Assembly (NCBI GenBank): GCA_030710605.1
Contig: CP092871.1
Location: 66,049,887 to 66,113,886, forward strand
Source: Cordylochernes scorpioides
Lineage: Eukaryota > Arthropoda > Arachnida > Pseudoscorpiones > Chernetidae
DNA: 64,000 bases
Direction: 5' to 3'
Position 1 is the stretch's first letter; every line of letters starts with the position of its first letter. The notes beneath the pieces were generated by a model, which was given only the letters and a program-made list of their open reading frames with translations, had not been told where the DNA came from and ran no database searches. Positions 23,277-34,870 of this stretch are shown here, piece after piece. The position numbers were made by a program, and so were the translations under genes.

Positions 23277-24133
23277 TGTAGAGGCCACTTCTGCGGCCTC
23301 CACAAAGTTCACCCACAGTACCTAATAGAAAGCTGGTGGACAATGGTGAAGCTGCCTCGACAAGAACGAAGCGGACGTCGAGAATTCTTCATTGTCAAAC
23401 CAGCCCATCTCTTCACCTTCTTTTACTCCTAATTTTTGTATATAATTTATAATATTATAATAAATTTCCTTTTTTAAAAATAAATAAGCAGCTATTTTGT
23501 TTTAATATTTTCAAATAATATTCGTTAATTAAAATAATATTTTGAATAATAATTTTAATGATAATTTTATTTTTAATATTTAACAGTTGGAGTATTTTTT
23601 TTACTCTGTTAAAAAAATAAAAATCTTGGAGGGAAATTCGAGGAAAAGATAAGGAAGTGAAGAGATAGACTAGGCAGCGATAGCAATGGGGAGTTCAAAT
23701 AGAGCTCCTGAGAAATTAGTCCAAAAATGTAGTCTTCCAAGATTTTAGTGGAAGAAGTTTTCCAACCATCCAACTGAAGCACCAACTAAGATAAGCAAAT
23801 TTTCATAATATTTTTTTTTAAACAGGTTATACTTATGCATATTTTCCCAATTTATTCTTATTGCCCCCGTTTTATTTATTTTTCTTTCTTTATTTCTAAA
23901 TTGTCTGTGACCATTACAATAGATAAATAAATATAATGATTCATTCTGAATCTCAACTTTGACTCTGAGTCATTAATTTAGTTTAGAGTCAATTATTTTT
24001 TTAAACCCAGTGTGCGCAGGATATATGAAAATTATATTTATTTTATATAGCAGGGTGTATATTTCGTGAACTCCCTGAGAACGAAAGATTCATCATGGAT
24101 TTCGGGACGAAGCCGTCAGAAATCAGCTCTTCA
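23277..24133 (+). repeat. 3' LTR of the nested LTR element
   Basis: 857 bp, TG...CA, paired with 11921-12779. Followed by the CAGG duplication and the resumed gypsy-1 gag. Confidence 0.85.
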
Positions 24134-24960
24134 CAGGTATGATGGTAGAGAAGACCCTCGCTCTTGAATTGAGTCTCTAGAAGAAATCGGTTTCCTCAAT
24201 CACTGGGCAGATTACATAATCTCGCGTTATGCGACCATGAACATGACTGGCAGAGCAAAATCCTGGCTGAACTTATATAAGACTAGCTTTACCAGCTGGA
24301 AAAACTTCAAGAACTGACTTATTCAAGGATTAGGATTTCGCCTTGGATGCTAACGAAGAATAATTGAAAATGAGACTCAACAGGATGCAGCAATGGAATG
24401 AGCCTGCAATCAGGTTTGCAGAGAACATACTTATTTTGTGAAATAAAGTTGACCAGTTAATGAAATAAGAGAAAATAATAAATTGGGTGATCGTGGGAGA
24501 TTTAAAAAGGAGTATTGTTTTGCCCCTCATCTTAATCCCCTTAAAAATACCAATGAACTTCTTAACGCGTGCAAGAAATTGACTCATTTGAGAAGGATTA
24601 ATGTGAACGCGTGGAAAAAATCCAAGCTTCTAGATAATAAGCTAAGCTATGCTCGACCCAATCAGCAAGTGAAACCACAGACTTATTCGACAGTCACAAG
24701 AAACTATCAATACTATGCCAAGCCCCAGGTCCCTGCTCCTAGACACTACCAGAAAACCCCACCGTCCCTAGACGACCTTACAACTCAAATTTTGTACCAA
24801 AACCAAACTATCATATGAAAACCTACAGTAAGAGTCCAGAATCAAATAAAAAAGAACGAGGGATACGTAGCGCGTTAGTGCAGAGTCAGGTTTGTAAAGA
24901 TTGTGGAAGAGGATCCCATAGTTGGACAAGATAAGGCAGAAGAAAAAATTCAAATGAATA
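24134..24960 (+). pseudogene. Gypsy-1 gag, part 2
   Basis: Gag resumes after the nested LTR element. Translations in shifting frames show LEEIGFLNHWADYI and MNMTGRAKSWLNLYKTSF, a Ty3/gypsy capsid-type block, then a basic region (24483-24818 frame) and a degraded zinc knuckle near 24893 (CKDCGRGSHSW, last Cys lost). Several frameshifts and stops make it non-functional. Gag would form the virus-like particle around the element's RNA. Confidence 0.7.
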
Positions 24961-25094
24961 AGGGAACCGATAAATCGGGACCTCTGCTCTAGGCTGATAT
25001 AAGTAATTGAACAAATTCGATTATTCCAACACAGAATAGATATCCAGTGTTGGAAGATTTAAACTGAGCATCGCACCTGAGTCCGTTAATCAAA

Positions 25095-25447
25095 GCATGT
25101 CGACCATTTTGGTATCTTCAAAGCTTTAATTGATACAAGCGCTGATATTTCAGTGGTCGACCTTAGAGCAGCTCTTGATTCAGGCCTCGACATAAATAGT
25201 TCCAAGAAAGAGTGCTCTGGACCCTATGATAAAAGATTAGTAATTGTAGGAAGTATTTTATTGTAGGAAATATGAAATTTGATTTAAAAAAAAACAAATC
25301 AATTACGCATCAATTTGTAATAATGAGAACGCATTTAAGGATATTCATACTTGGACTAAATTTTCTCAAGAAAATGAACGCAAAAATGTATTTTCAGCAT
25401 GAAACAATAAAATGTGACTTGACAAATATTCAAGACGAAATAAAATA
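25095..25447 (+). pseudogene. Gypsy-1 protease remnant
   Basis: Contains FKALIDTSADISVVDLRAAL, an aspartic protease active-site motif (normally DTGA; here Gly is replaced by Ser), then after a frame break LRIFILGLNFLKKMNAKMYF, the usual C-terminal part of a retropepsin. Interrupted at 25448 by a Tc1 element. Confidence 0.7.
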
Positions 25448-27013
25448 CACTGGCCCGCAAAATTGAAGGAACAACATATTGATTTCATTTATCTCAAATT
25501 TTATTGAACTTTCATGAATGAAATTTTATACATGAACTCATTATTCCATTATTGATTAAAATATCCGAAATCAAAGTAATCGAACACGTACCTTATGCAA
25601 ATTAGCCGGTCAAGCAATGATCTTCTTGCAGTCAGTGCATAAATATCTTGTATATTCATGGTAAACGGATTGCGGATTTCGACAATTTAGAAAGAGGGAA
25701 TTGAGAGATTCCCTCTTTCTAAATCTTGTATATTGTTGTTAATATGGGGTGTTATTGCCTTTAACTGATAGACAGGCTCTACATCGGCGAGCCATACTAA
25801 GACTTAGGGAGTTTATCAGCTCCTGTGGAATCAACGCCCACTCTTGTGTTAAGGCTGTTTCTAGCTCATGAGTGTTTCTAGGAAGGGGTTGGAGGGATGA
25901 GATCTGCCGTCCTAGATTGTCCCATACATGCTTAATGGGATTTGGGTCTAGAGATCGAGCTGATTAATTCATCCAAGCACTTGCATGGTTTTGGAGAAAA
26001 GTGTCAACCCCACCAGCATTAACTCCTATTAGAAGAAAGTTTTCTCCCATTTCCAACGCTTGAGGCATCACATATGCTTCCAAGATCTCGTCCCGATACC
26101 TCTGTTCAGTCAGGTTTCCTTGCCGAAAAATATGGAGTGCTGTGCGACCACCCAGGAAGATTCCAGCCCAGACCATAAAACCTTGCTTTCTGTAGCTTTC
26201 AACCATATTCCGGAGATTTTTTTTTGGTTCCTACCTATCTCCAGACAAAGACACGACGAGATTCGCTGTTTAGAGAGAATCTGGACTCATCACTAAACAT
26301 TACACTTCTCCATTCATCTTGATTCCAGGCGACATGATGTCTACACCAACATTTACTTGCTCTCTTTTGAGGTGGTGACGATGGCACGCAAATTATGGGT
26401 CGTCGAGCATAGAGGCCCTTTACGTGAAGCCTTCTGCGTGTTGTATCAGTTGATACTAAGACTCCTGTAGCTGCATTGAGGCCACTTTGTAGTTGCGATG
26501 CTGTCATCATTCTTCTATTGCGACACGCAAGGAGACTCGAATAACGGTCTTGATTTAGCGTTGTTACCCTTAGCCGTCCTTGTCCGTGTGTTCTGGCAAC
26601 ATTAGCTGTCGTTTGAAATTTTTTCCAAGGTCTTGAGACAACGTTTCTTGTTACTCCAAGCCATCTTGCTACTTCTGCCTGTGATTGGCCTGCTTCCATC
26701 CTTCCAATAGCTTCTATTTTTTCTTGTGATATATGTTGCCTATGAAGCATGAAAACTAAAATAATAATAATAATAAAAATCTAGCGGAACGTGAACACAA
26801 AACGCCTTGAGAAAGACTTATGCACACGCTAGGGGGGGGGGGGGTTAACGTAGACGGTTGTAATTTGCATTTTTCAGAAAACCTTATTTGTTTTTCTGTT
26901 TTACATATTCTCGTAATTAATGGAACTTTTGAAAATACCAAAATTTGATATATATCCTTTAATAGAACTTTTTCTTAAATATGTGTTGTTCCTTTAATTG
27001 TGCGGGGTCAGTG
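25448..27013 (-). mobile_element. Tc1-like DNA transposon
   Basis: Termini CACTGGCCCGCAAAATTGAA and its inverse (...TTAATTGTGCGGGGTCAGTG), with TA on both sides (25446-25447, 27014-27015). 1566 bp, one transposase gene on the minus strand, inserted in the gypsy-1 protease-RT interval. A poly-G run at about 26831-26844 lies in its 5' region. Confidence 0.88.
25745..26750 (-). pseudogene. Tc1 transposase, frameshifted
   Basis: Starts MLHRQHISQEKIEAIGRMEA, with the paired HTH (QAEVARWLGVTRNVVSR) and first catalytic Asp (MFSDESRFSLN). A frame change near 26235 leads to MVESYRKQGFMVWAGIFLGG and the region of the second Asp, where the usual DDNARPH is replaced by IGVNAGGVDT. Downstream a C-terminal part with the DLNPIEH-like block (NPIKHVWDNL) is readable. 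Tc1 transposases cut and paste at TA; this copy is broken by the frameshift and by loss of a catalytic Asp. Confidence 0.85.
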
Positions 27014-27015
27014 TA

Positions 27016-27106
27016 TATCAACAGAAGAAAATAAAAAGTATCAAGAATACCATCGAACCTCCCATTAAGTTGATTAAGGCATTGGTAGAAACAGAAGATA
27101 TATATA
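27016..27106 (+). pseudogene. Gypsy-1 fragment between two transposons
   Basis: About 90 bp of gypsy-1 coding-like sequence left between the Tc1 and the mariner insertions. Confidence 0.45.
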
Positions 27107-27249
27107 CAAGGGTGTCTCCAAAAGTTTTTGCAATCACTTATTTTTATTAAAGCTGCAACTTTCAAATTTTCAAAGTTTCTCAAATTATTCACCCTTAGCA
27201 CATATGCTCGATTTCATCCGTGAAAACAATTATCGAAGCACTTACACCA

Positions 27250-28471
27250 GTCATCTTTAATTCCTTTCAACAATAACTTAACTTTTGGAAATAAAAAAAG
27301 TCAAATGGTGAATATGGTAGATGAGTGACTAAGTGGACACCAGAGTTGGCTAAAAGTTAAATGTTTGGGCTGAGGTATGCGGTCTTGCATTGTCATGATG
27401 AAAAAGGACTCCTCTAAGTTGAGCTCTTGGTCTGCTTTGCTTGATTTTCAAATATTGCTGGAAGGCATTTTGTTGTATACCAGTCACTATTAACTGTTTT
27501 TCGATCATATAACTTTAAAATATCAATAAAACCACTTTTTATAAAAAAAAAACAAGCGTCCATTTGTTTTTCAACACATTGAGTTCTGCGAACTTTCTTA
27601 GGAGGAGGTGATTTTGAAGAGCCCCAAAGAGTAGATTGCCGTTTTGTTTCTGGATCAAAATTGTAAGTCCAAGTTTCGTGACTTTTAATAATATTAAAAA
27701 CAACCTTTGATTTGCCTTCATCAATTTTTTTCAACATGAAATTACACCATTTAACGCGACCAAGTTTTTGGTCTACAGTCAAGCTGTGAGGTACCCATCT
27801 ACTAACAAGTTTTATGTATTTTAAATGACCATTAATGATTGTGTTGATTGCTGCCGATTCAATGCCCACACTTTTCTCTAACTGCTGATACATAATTCTT
27901 TGATTTTCTCAAAGTAAAATCTTACCAGCTCAATTTTTTTCTTGGGTCACTACTGTTGGTGATCGACCTGAACGAGGTTCATCTTCAAGGTTGGGTTTTC
28001 CTAATTTAAATTCATTAAACCAATTAAATACAAAAAGTGGGAGTCGGTGGAAGGATGGTCTAAACCGTTGGTTGTCGACCGCTACGATCCGGGTTTGATT
28101 CCCGCATTGAGCACTTTTTTTCTGTTTAAAAAAAATTCTCCAATGTCCCCTGATTCTTGCAAAAGTCCAAACTCCACCAGCGAGTGCAAGTAACTAAACG
28201 GAATTCAGGCAGATTTGTCAGTGCAAAGTCGAACTGCTTTTCACATGCGTAGACATGTGGTGCATTTACAGTAAAAGCAGTCGCCTACTTCTACCCACCA
28301 TGATTATCATGGCCTGTACCACTTGTACTAGGGATAAGCAAAAAAAAAACTGTTCTAATAAAATGATCTCCTAAAGCTATCATCAATCTTTCTTGGAATT
28401 CTTTAGAAGTTAAATCACTTTTATAAGCATAAAAGATCCATGGCGCGTAAACTTTCTTTAGTCAACTCCAT
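27250..28471 (-). pseudogene. Mariner transposase, interrupted
   Basis: The frame starts at 28471 (MELTKESLRAM after a frame break), continues to KSDLTSKEFQERLMIALGDH, is split by the SINE, and resumes with FNWFNEFKLGKPNLEDEPRS. The longest piece (27414-27893) carries RWVPHSLTVDQKLGRVKWCN, SHETWTYNFDPETKRQSTLW and LYDRKTVNSDWYTT, the signature blocks of mariner transposases. The final HDNA-type catalytic segment is out of frame near 27390. Stops, frameshift and SINE make it inactive. Confidence 0.85.
28037..28348 (+). mobile_element. tRNA-derived SINE, copy 2
   Basis: Same family as 2808-3123: GGAGTCGGTGGAAGGATGGT head, B box GGGTTTGATTCC, body with ACATGCGTAGACATGTGG, GGGATAAGC then poly-A. 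Opposite in orientation to the mariner gene it disrupts. Confidence 0.85.
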
Positions 28472-29220
28472 TGTGTCTCATGCAAAGTTTCGAAATTACC
28501 GCTGCTGCTGTAAACAAAGGCGCGCCCTCTATAAGCCATTGTTGTTACTAATTTATGAAAAATGTTTATGTTAGGTAAAAATACATGTAGAATTTAATGG
28601 TGTAATTTATTATTAAACATTTTTCAATTATCTAATATTGATTGCAAAAACTTTTGGAGTGACCCTTTCTTTCTAGGAGAAAAGCGAAATGTATAAAACA
28701 AAAGGTATTCGACTGGCGAGAAGCTTGGTAGATGTTATGAATAAAGAAACAAATATCTGTATAATGAATCCTTACCCTCGACTTTTAAAAATAATTAAAA
28801 ACTAAACATATTGGCTTTTGGAGTAATTCGGAGATAATTAGTTTTATATGGGAAAGTTAACAAGCTGAGAGCGATGAACCTTGATTCCAAATAAACGAAA
28901 ATCTTTCATCATAGGTACAGAGGGAGTTGAAACAAGTTTTAGAAAAGTGCGGAGATTTGTTTTCGCCGGGATTAGGAACAACCAACTTGGCAAAACATCG
29001 AATTGATACAGAAGGTGAGAAACAGATTAAACACAAGCCATACAGGGTGAGCGCCAAAGAGCGGGACATTATAAAATATCAAATTGATGAAATGCTCAGA
29101 GAAGGCATAATATTGATTCGGGCGTAATATATCCCCATAATATTGGTCAAGAAGCGAGATCGTAAGTTCAGATTTTGTGTAGAATACAGAAATTTGTATG
29201 TTGTGACACAGTAAAAGATG

Positions 29221-29536
29221 GTTTCAAATATGGTATATATAAAGGAAATTATATCTATGTACCTCTATAGACCTATAAACCAGTATCCAGAGGTTCGCTA
29301 AATACCCCTTAGCTGCCTTCCATAGAAAATGCAGGAAATATCCCAAACCAATCCAATACAATAGTAGAGGGGTCTAGATATTAATTTGGCGAAACTGCTG
29401 AGAGGGTTCACTACTGATTAGCCAAACCCTCTCATTTGATAACTTATATCATTGCAGTGGGGTCTGTAGAGAAAATATTTGATGAAATTGTTGAAAATAA
29501 ACACATTGCCAGTAAATTTATTTGTTACAAATTTTA
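29221..29536 (+). mobile_element. Penelope-type insertion (family C) in gypsy-1 RT
   Basis: A 316-bp insertion between exact 13-bp duplications ACAGTAAAAGATG (29208-29220, 29537-29549) that splits the RT frame. It holds a diverged copy of the family C motif at 29363-29433 and resembles one arm of 18374-19611. Confidence 0.8.
29363..29433 (+). ncRNA. Diverged permuted hammerhead-like motif
   Basis: AGTAG ... TTGGC-GAAA-CTGCT-GAGAGGG-TTC-ACTA-CTGATTA-GCCAA-A-CCCTCTC. Relative to 18457-18523, helix II changes C-G to U-A, the fourth helix changes G-C to A-U, and helix III changes G-C to A-U, all with pairing kept. The core itself is damaged (CTGATTA; position 16.1 lost), so this copy is probably inactive. 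Confidence 0.5.
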
Positions 29537-30790
29537 ACAGTAAAAGATGTTTATCCAATTCCCAGAAAAGACGAAGTAATGGATACACTTCTTAAGGATC
29601 CCTAGGTATTTTCATCAATAGATCTTAGATATGGATACTGGAAAGTAAAAGAGAAAGACAAAGAGAAAACAGTCTTTACAACAGCGCACGGGTTATATGA
29701 ATTCAATGTAATGTCTTTCGGACTATATATATGCGAACCCTCTGCTACCTTTGAAAGAAACATGGAAAATGTGCTCGGTAATTTGAGGTGGCAAGTTTGT
29801 TTATGTTATTTAGATTATGTAATCATATTTTTTTCCGATTTTCCAACACACCTCAAAAGACTCGAAGCTGTCCTCAGATGCTTTCGCGAATCTAACTTAA
29901 AATTAAACGATAAGAAATGCCAGTTCGCTTTGAAAAACTGGAGATTCTCGGCCATGTAACGGGCCAACAGGGGATAAAACCAGAGGAACGCAATATCAAA
30001 GCTGTTAGCGATTTTTTTCGGCCCAAAAAGTCAAAGAAGTACAATCACTCTTGGGTATGTGTCATTATCACAGAAAATTCATCATGGATTTTTCGAAAAT
30101 TGCCTACCTTTTAACCAGTCTTAATAGAAAGAATGAGCCATTTACCTGGACAGAAAATCAAGAGAAAGCATTCCAAACGCTGAAAAAAGCATCAATAAAT
30201 CCACCAATTTTGGGCCATTTGATTCAAGTGCACCTACTTACATTCACACAGATGCACCTAACATCGGCCTAGATGAACACTAGTTCAAAATATAGGTGGG
30301 GAAGAGAAGGTTAGCTCATATTTGAGCTTTTAGGGTTCCTAAATAAAACCTAATAGAACTACTCATCTACCGAAAAAGAATGCTTAGCCATTGTATGGTC
30401 AATGTCAAAATTACGGCCCTACCTATATGGGAGAAATTTAAAGATAATAACAGATCATCACGCACTATTCTGGCTCAAATATTTGAAAGATCCAACAGGT
30501 CGCTTGGCAAGATGGGCACTGAAGATGCAGGAATATGGTTTTGACATAATGCACAAATTTGGCAAATGGCATTTGGACCATCATGACTTATCTAGAGGAC
30601 CCTTATCAGACACTGAATTGGATGAAGATTATGAAAGACTGCATCAAATATTAGACGAAGGGGATGGCTTCATTGAAAATGTAAAAAAAAAAAGCCTTAA
30701 TGGAAACAAGCGTTCAATCACACAAAACTTTGAAGAAGAAAATGGGGGTCTCTACAGTAAAAATCCAAATCATGAAGGTAGGACGTAGTT

Positions 30791-31241
30791 GCTGGTAGTG
30801 CCAAACAAGAGAAGGAGAGAAATTATGAGTGAATACCACAACCATATGCTGAATGGCCATCTGGACGTCACCAGAAGATGTTTCAGAATTTGTAAATATG
30901 TGTCACCGTTGCCAACGTAGGAAAGGTTAAAATCAGTTGCGGGACTTTACAGCCTAAAACTAAAATATAAAAAGAACTATGACAAGAAACACAAGGAGAG
31001 AAGCTATGAACCAGGAGAATTAGTGGAAGTTTGGATACCAATTAGAAAAATATAAAAATGTGTGAAATTCTGAGAAAATATTAAATACTGAAGATGTCTA
31101 GCGTCAATTATATGATAGAACCGAAAGTTAATCCTGACAAAGATCCGCTGATAGTTCATGTTTCAAAACGCAAACCTTATTATGAGAGAATTTATGAGGT
31201 CATTCACGAGGACGTAACAACCTCTGGAGGAAGGAGGGGGG
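30791..31241 (+). pseudogene. Gypsy-1 integrase remnant
   Basis: N-terminal HHCC-like piece (SEYHNHMLNGHLDVTRRCF) joins directly to the C-terminal domain (YDKKHKERSYEPGELVEVWI, then KDPLIVHVSKRKPYYERIYE); the catalytic core with DD35E is deleted. Ends with ERIYEVIHEDVTTSGGRRG running into the polypurine tract GGAGGAAGGAGGGGGG. Confidence 0.75.
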
Positions 31242-32061
31242 TGTTACTTCATGCTTGATGCGCTACTCCATTTATTCAAAATAATCTATGATATTTAAAA
31301 TTTATTTAAAGAAATTATATACTATAGCATCATTCGTTTTCATAGTATTATTCCTTTCGTAACATTGTTATTGTTTATATTTTGATTATATATTTTAGAA
31401 AGAGAGAGCTCCATTACACAGAAAACTCCATTTATATAAAAATATCCTTCAAGAAGAATAAAATAATTATGAATAACTTAACACTAATGTACAATGTACA
31501 TACCAAAGCCTACAGTGGTAGTAAGAATTGTTTACAAAATGAAACAGTTTGACATTTGTACAAATAGAATGTTAAATGTATATACATTTTAAATGTATTT
31601 AAAGTGATGATTTTCAGCATGTTAATTTTCCCGAAGTGAGCTGCTTGCTATGATGAATTGACTGTTCACAACTAGTGGTACCTGCCTTCGAATTGGCGAA
31701 ATTCTGAAATTACTATTTTTGGGAGCAAATAGTATTTTTATTTCTCACCAAATAGGATCCACATTGGAAATAGCGGTATAAATGAGGTGATCGGGTCAGA
31801 ATGTCAAGGGATCACAGCGGCGATCCAACAAGACAGGACAGAGCTGGGCACTCCATGAAAGTGCTACTAGATGGTCAAAGCACCTCGAAGTTGTGACCTG
31901 CGACCTAACTGAACAGGACGGAGCATTAGACGCTCTGAGGAAGTCAGACGAAATTCTATGACGCAGAAGTTGCGTGCAATGTGCGAATAAAAATGGAAAA
32001 GGTGTAACACGAATTTCCCCTATCACTTTTCTGCTTCATCAGACAAATTAAGGATTCAACA
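31242..32061 (+). repeat. Probable 3' LTR of gypsy-1
   Basis: Begins TGTTACTTCATGC directly after a polypurine tract and runs to about TTCAACA at 32061, where sequence of another element starts. No matching 5' LTR is present upstream of the gag remnant, so the boundary and identity rest on position alone. Confidence 0.5.
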
Positions 32062-32199
32062 GTCCCCCTAACTGAAAAGGGTTGTACTTAAATTGTAAAT
32101 ATCATTTGGCCCGTAATATGCATAAGTTTTGAATAGTCCATAGCCCAGGGCAAGGTCGCCGCTGTAAAATCCAAGTCTAAAATGTAGAAGAAGCACTTC

Positions 32200-32660
32200 A
32201 GTGCAAGAAAATGAGAAGTCGACCGAGGACTTCATTCAGCAAAGAAGTTGCCCTGAAAACCTCTGGGAGACTGACAAGGACGAATATGTACTGGACAGAC
32301 ACAATATGGAGAATCCCCTGTAGGATTAGTTTCGGATATGGACTCCAATTCACAACCCAAAGTTTACCTCGGTTACTGGTAAGTGAAATGACAGAGGAGG
32401 GAGCCGTTAGTTTTCTTTCCAGCAATAGCTCTTTTCGACATTCTGCCACCACAATTGCGTCATTAGGGATGTCACGACTTACAACTTCTTTGGTCTTACA
32501 ATTTTACCGTTGGCTACTCGTAATGTTACATCAGTTTCGGCAAACATTATTTATTCTAGTTTAAGTCTGAAACTCTCAGATATCACAGAATATGAGGCTC
32601 CTGAGTCGACAAGGGTATGCGTCATTTTCCCTTCTATTTTAATGTCTATGTAATTTTCTT
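32200..32660 (-). pseudogene. Gypsy-3 protease remnant
   Basis: Minus-strand LVDSGASYSVISESFRLKL is a retropepsin active site (D-S-G-A) with its flap-side continuation. A stop follows directly, and the rest (VAECRKELLLERKLTAPSSV) is in another frame. Confidence 0.7.
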
Positions 32661-32799
32661 TTAATTCTAATGTAGTCGACAAGGGAGGATTTCTAAATTT
32701 TGCGGCCTTACCTCCAAAATAGGACTTATCTTCTAGTTTTCCTGACGGGAACGGCGAGGCAATTGGCTGGATCTCCTAGCAGATGACGAAAATTGCCCG

Positions 32800-33998
32800 T
32801 TACGAAAAGGGTTTGGGGAAGGGCTTCGATAGCGGCTTGCATTTTTTGAACATCATCATTTTGCTCTTAGAAATCGGATCTAGCGTTATAGAACGTCCTT
32901 GGTTCTTGTCTTTTTTTTGGTTTCGCCTTTCTTCGTTTTGTCTCTGTCTATCACGGCAGTAGCGGACGCCGTGACCACGGCGTCCGCAGTGGAAACAGAT
33001 CGGCTTTCCTTCCGTGATTCGCCATTCGTTTGTTTCGCGTCTTCCTCCTTGTTTTCGGTAAAGAGGTTCAGGATGCGATCGTATCGTTTGGGCCACGTAT
33101 CTAGTATTAAGAAACTGTCGGGGTCATTCTTTCTGTGGGGGGACTTCTCCTAGGCTTTGAGATTGGCGCCAGGGTTCTTCCAATCTCCTCCTTTACCATA
33201 TCTTCGATGGTATCAATTTTTGGTTCCTCTCGAGTAGAGCCTAATGCCCGCTGTACCTCCTCACGAACAATTTGCCTAATCATAGATGACAGATCTGCCC
33301 TGTCATCATGATCACTGAGAGACGCCACATTCGGTAGTCGCTCGTATTTGGTTGGGGTCACTCGCTTACAGTGTAGAACTTCAATTCGTTGACACTCGTG
33401 ACGAATTGCTCAGTGTTATGCACATACCTTGGGAGAAGTGCTTGGTAGAGCTCCTCGGCTATCCCTTTCATCAGATTGGATATTTCTCTTCTTCATTCAT
33501 ATGAGGATCTACCTCTTTTCAGAGGCGCAGGACGTCTTGAATGTAAAATTCGGTGCTCTCGCCTTTTAATTGTGCGCGAGTTTTGAGTATTTTCTCGGCT
33601 CGCAGCCTTGACCTTTTTTTTTCAAATATATTTTCTAATTGTGACATGAACTCCGTCCACGTCAGGATGCTCTCCTCATTGTTTTCAAACCATTTGAGAG
33701 CAGTGACTGTCAGATAGAAATAAACGTTGGCGAGACAAAGAGTTTCATCCCATTGGTTGTGCTTCGCCACACGTTCATACCCATTTAACCAGCTACGGGA
33801 ATCTTCAACACCCTTACCAGAGAACATAGAGGGATTTCTAGGTAGATGTTGTACAAAAAATGAACCTACCTGAGTTGTTGCTTCTTTCTTTATGTTCATG
33901 TTTGTTTCTTCTTGCTGAAGAGGTTCAATTTTTCTTTTTTCTTTTTTTCTTAAGGGATATCGGTCCAGCTTCTCCACCAGTTGTAGCGTAGAAATCAA
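32800..33998 (-). pseudogene. Gypsy-3 gag
   Basis: Capsid-type block in the frame 33519-33998 (FVQHLPRNPSMFSGKGVEDS, WLNGYERVAKHNQWDETLCL, FYLTVTALKWFENNEESILT), then frame breaks and a coiled, charged region (33107-33361). A CCHC zinc knuckle CFHCGRRGHGVRYCRDRQRQ lies at about 32960. Gag proteins bind and package genomic RNA through this knuckle. At least two frameshifts or stops separate the parts. Confidence 0.8.
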
Positions 33999-34015
33999 GT
34001 CTTTGTATATCTGAA

Positions 34016-34399
34016 GGTGTGAAAGTATTTATTGATGACGTCACGGCGACTAGTCGACAATTATAACAAATCAACCTAACTATCTACAGCTAGAGAATAT
34101 CGAGCAAGCAAGTTAGGCAACTAAATGATGATTTAGAAAATGTAAAATTTCAAATCTGTTTCCAAATATTTTCATTTGATAATTAAATTGAATAATAAAT
34201 TATTTCTTCGCCCCAATATTTCCACAAATCCTGCAGTGAATGTTTTCCTTTTCGATGATCAGAATATGACTTTCTCTCTCTAGAGTTGAAGTAATTCTAA
34301 TCCATGCAATGAAGGCTATTATCTTTGATGACAGATTCCATGACAAGTATCGTTCTGGCATAAAAGAATTACAGATAAGTTTATAGTTTGAAAAAAAAT
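34016..34399. other. No recognised feature
   Basis: AT-rich; possibly the 5' end of gypsy-3. Confidence 0.35.
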
Positions 34400-34870
34400 T
34401 CGAATTGTCGAGTCTAGCGAAGTCTTGTTGAATAAGCTGTTCTATTTTTGTTTCATAATCTTAGGAAGTTCTTTTTTAATTGTATCATGGTTTGGTGGGA
34501 GGTTCAGCCATGATTGACCACAACAGTTGATTATATCATTAACGGTTTTGTATAATCCTATAGAGTTTTTTGACATTTGATGTACTTCTTTCAGTCTGTT
34601 CCAGCATTATTTTGGTAGTCTGTACTCGTCCATTTCCAGTATTCTCATGTTGTATTTCAATGTTAATTTTGTGGCGGTAGCAGTAAGTGAGATTCTTCCA
34701 GTTTCCAATCTTAGTATGTGCCCAGGATATATCTAGGTAAATCAAGAAAGTTTTTTATAAATGAGGTTTGAAGTTGCTCTATAATTTACCCATTATCGCA
34801 GGCCCACACTGGGGCCGCGTAAAAAAGAATTGATTTTATAGAAGATTCAAATAGTTTTTTCATTTCCTAA
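34400..34870 (-). pseudogene. Non-LTR RT C-terminal fragment
   Basis: Broken minus-strand frames read SILFYAAPVWACDN, SFIKNFLDLPRYILG and KLEESH..LT-type blocks, matching in order the post-RT region of the non-LTR element at 42563-44637 (LMYAAPLWATEHKD, IFIRRFLNLPRYTPG, RLETGRISLS). Same clade, older and decayed. Confidence 0.65.

Larger units (their letters stand above)
11921..24133 (+). mobile_element. LTR retrotransposon nested in gypsy-1 gag
   Basis: Two near-identical direct repeats (11921-12779 and 23277-24133; 859 and 857 bp), both starting TGTAGAGGCCA and ending AGCTCTTCA, bound a 12.2-kb element. The 4-bp CAGG is duplicated outside (11917-11920, 24134-24137). Both a PBS and a purine-rich PPT are in place, so this is one integration and not two solo LTRs. 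The interior has lost essentially all coding capacity and hosts several other repeats. The two LTRs differ by scattered substitutions and small indels, which indicates some age. Confidence 0.85.
27107..28674 (-). mobile_element. Mariner transposon containing a SINE
   Basis: Inverted termini: left AAGGGTGTCTCCAAAAGTTT..TTGCAATCA, right the inverse of AAGGGTCACTCCAAAAGTTT. Exact outer ends are uncertain by a few bp. Transposase on the minus strand. A tRNA-SINE sits inside (28037-28348). Inserted in gypsy-1 upstream of RT. Confidence 0.85.
28675..30790 (+). pseudogene. Gypsy-1 reverse transcriptase and RNase H
   Basis: Starts with a linker (SLVDVMNKETNICIMNPYPR). RT begins near 28927 (FSPGLGTTNLAKHRIDTEGE, KPYRVSAKERDIIKYQIDEM), continues with VLVKKRDRKFRFC-like sequence and KDVYPIPRKDE after a 316-bp insertion. 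The catalytic box at about 29810 reads YLDYVIIF in place of YLDD. RNase H follows (FTWTENQEKAFQTLKKA at 30140, then [16 protein letters not shown] and [16 protein letters not shown] up to 30620). Several stops and frameshifts. This is standard Ty3/gypsy order; the element is dead. Confidence 0.85.
32062..34015 (-). mobile_element. Gypsy-3 fragment (gag and protease)
   Basis: Minus-strand gypsy gag-protease region joined head-on to gypsy-1. The RT side is missing at 32062. The right side passes into sequence (ATTGATGACGTCACGGCGAC) that might be leader or LTR, but no repeat partner is present. Confidence 0.7.

Noticed and set aside
11921..24133. Endogenous retrovirus with envelope gene
   Set aside because: No envelope-like frame, signal peptide or transmembrane segment is visible in the 3' interior.
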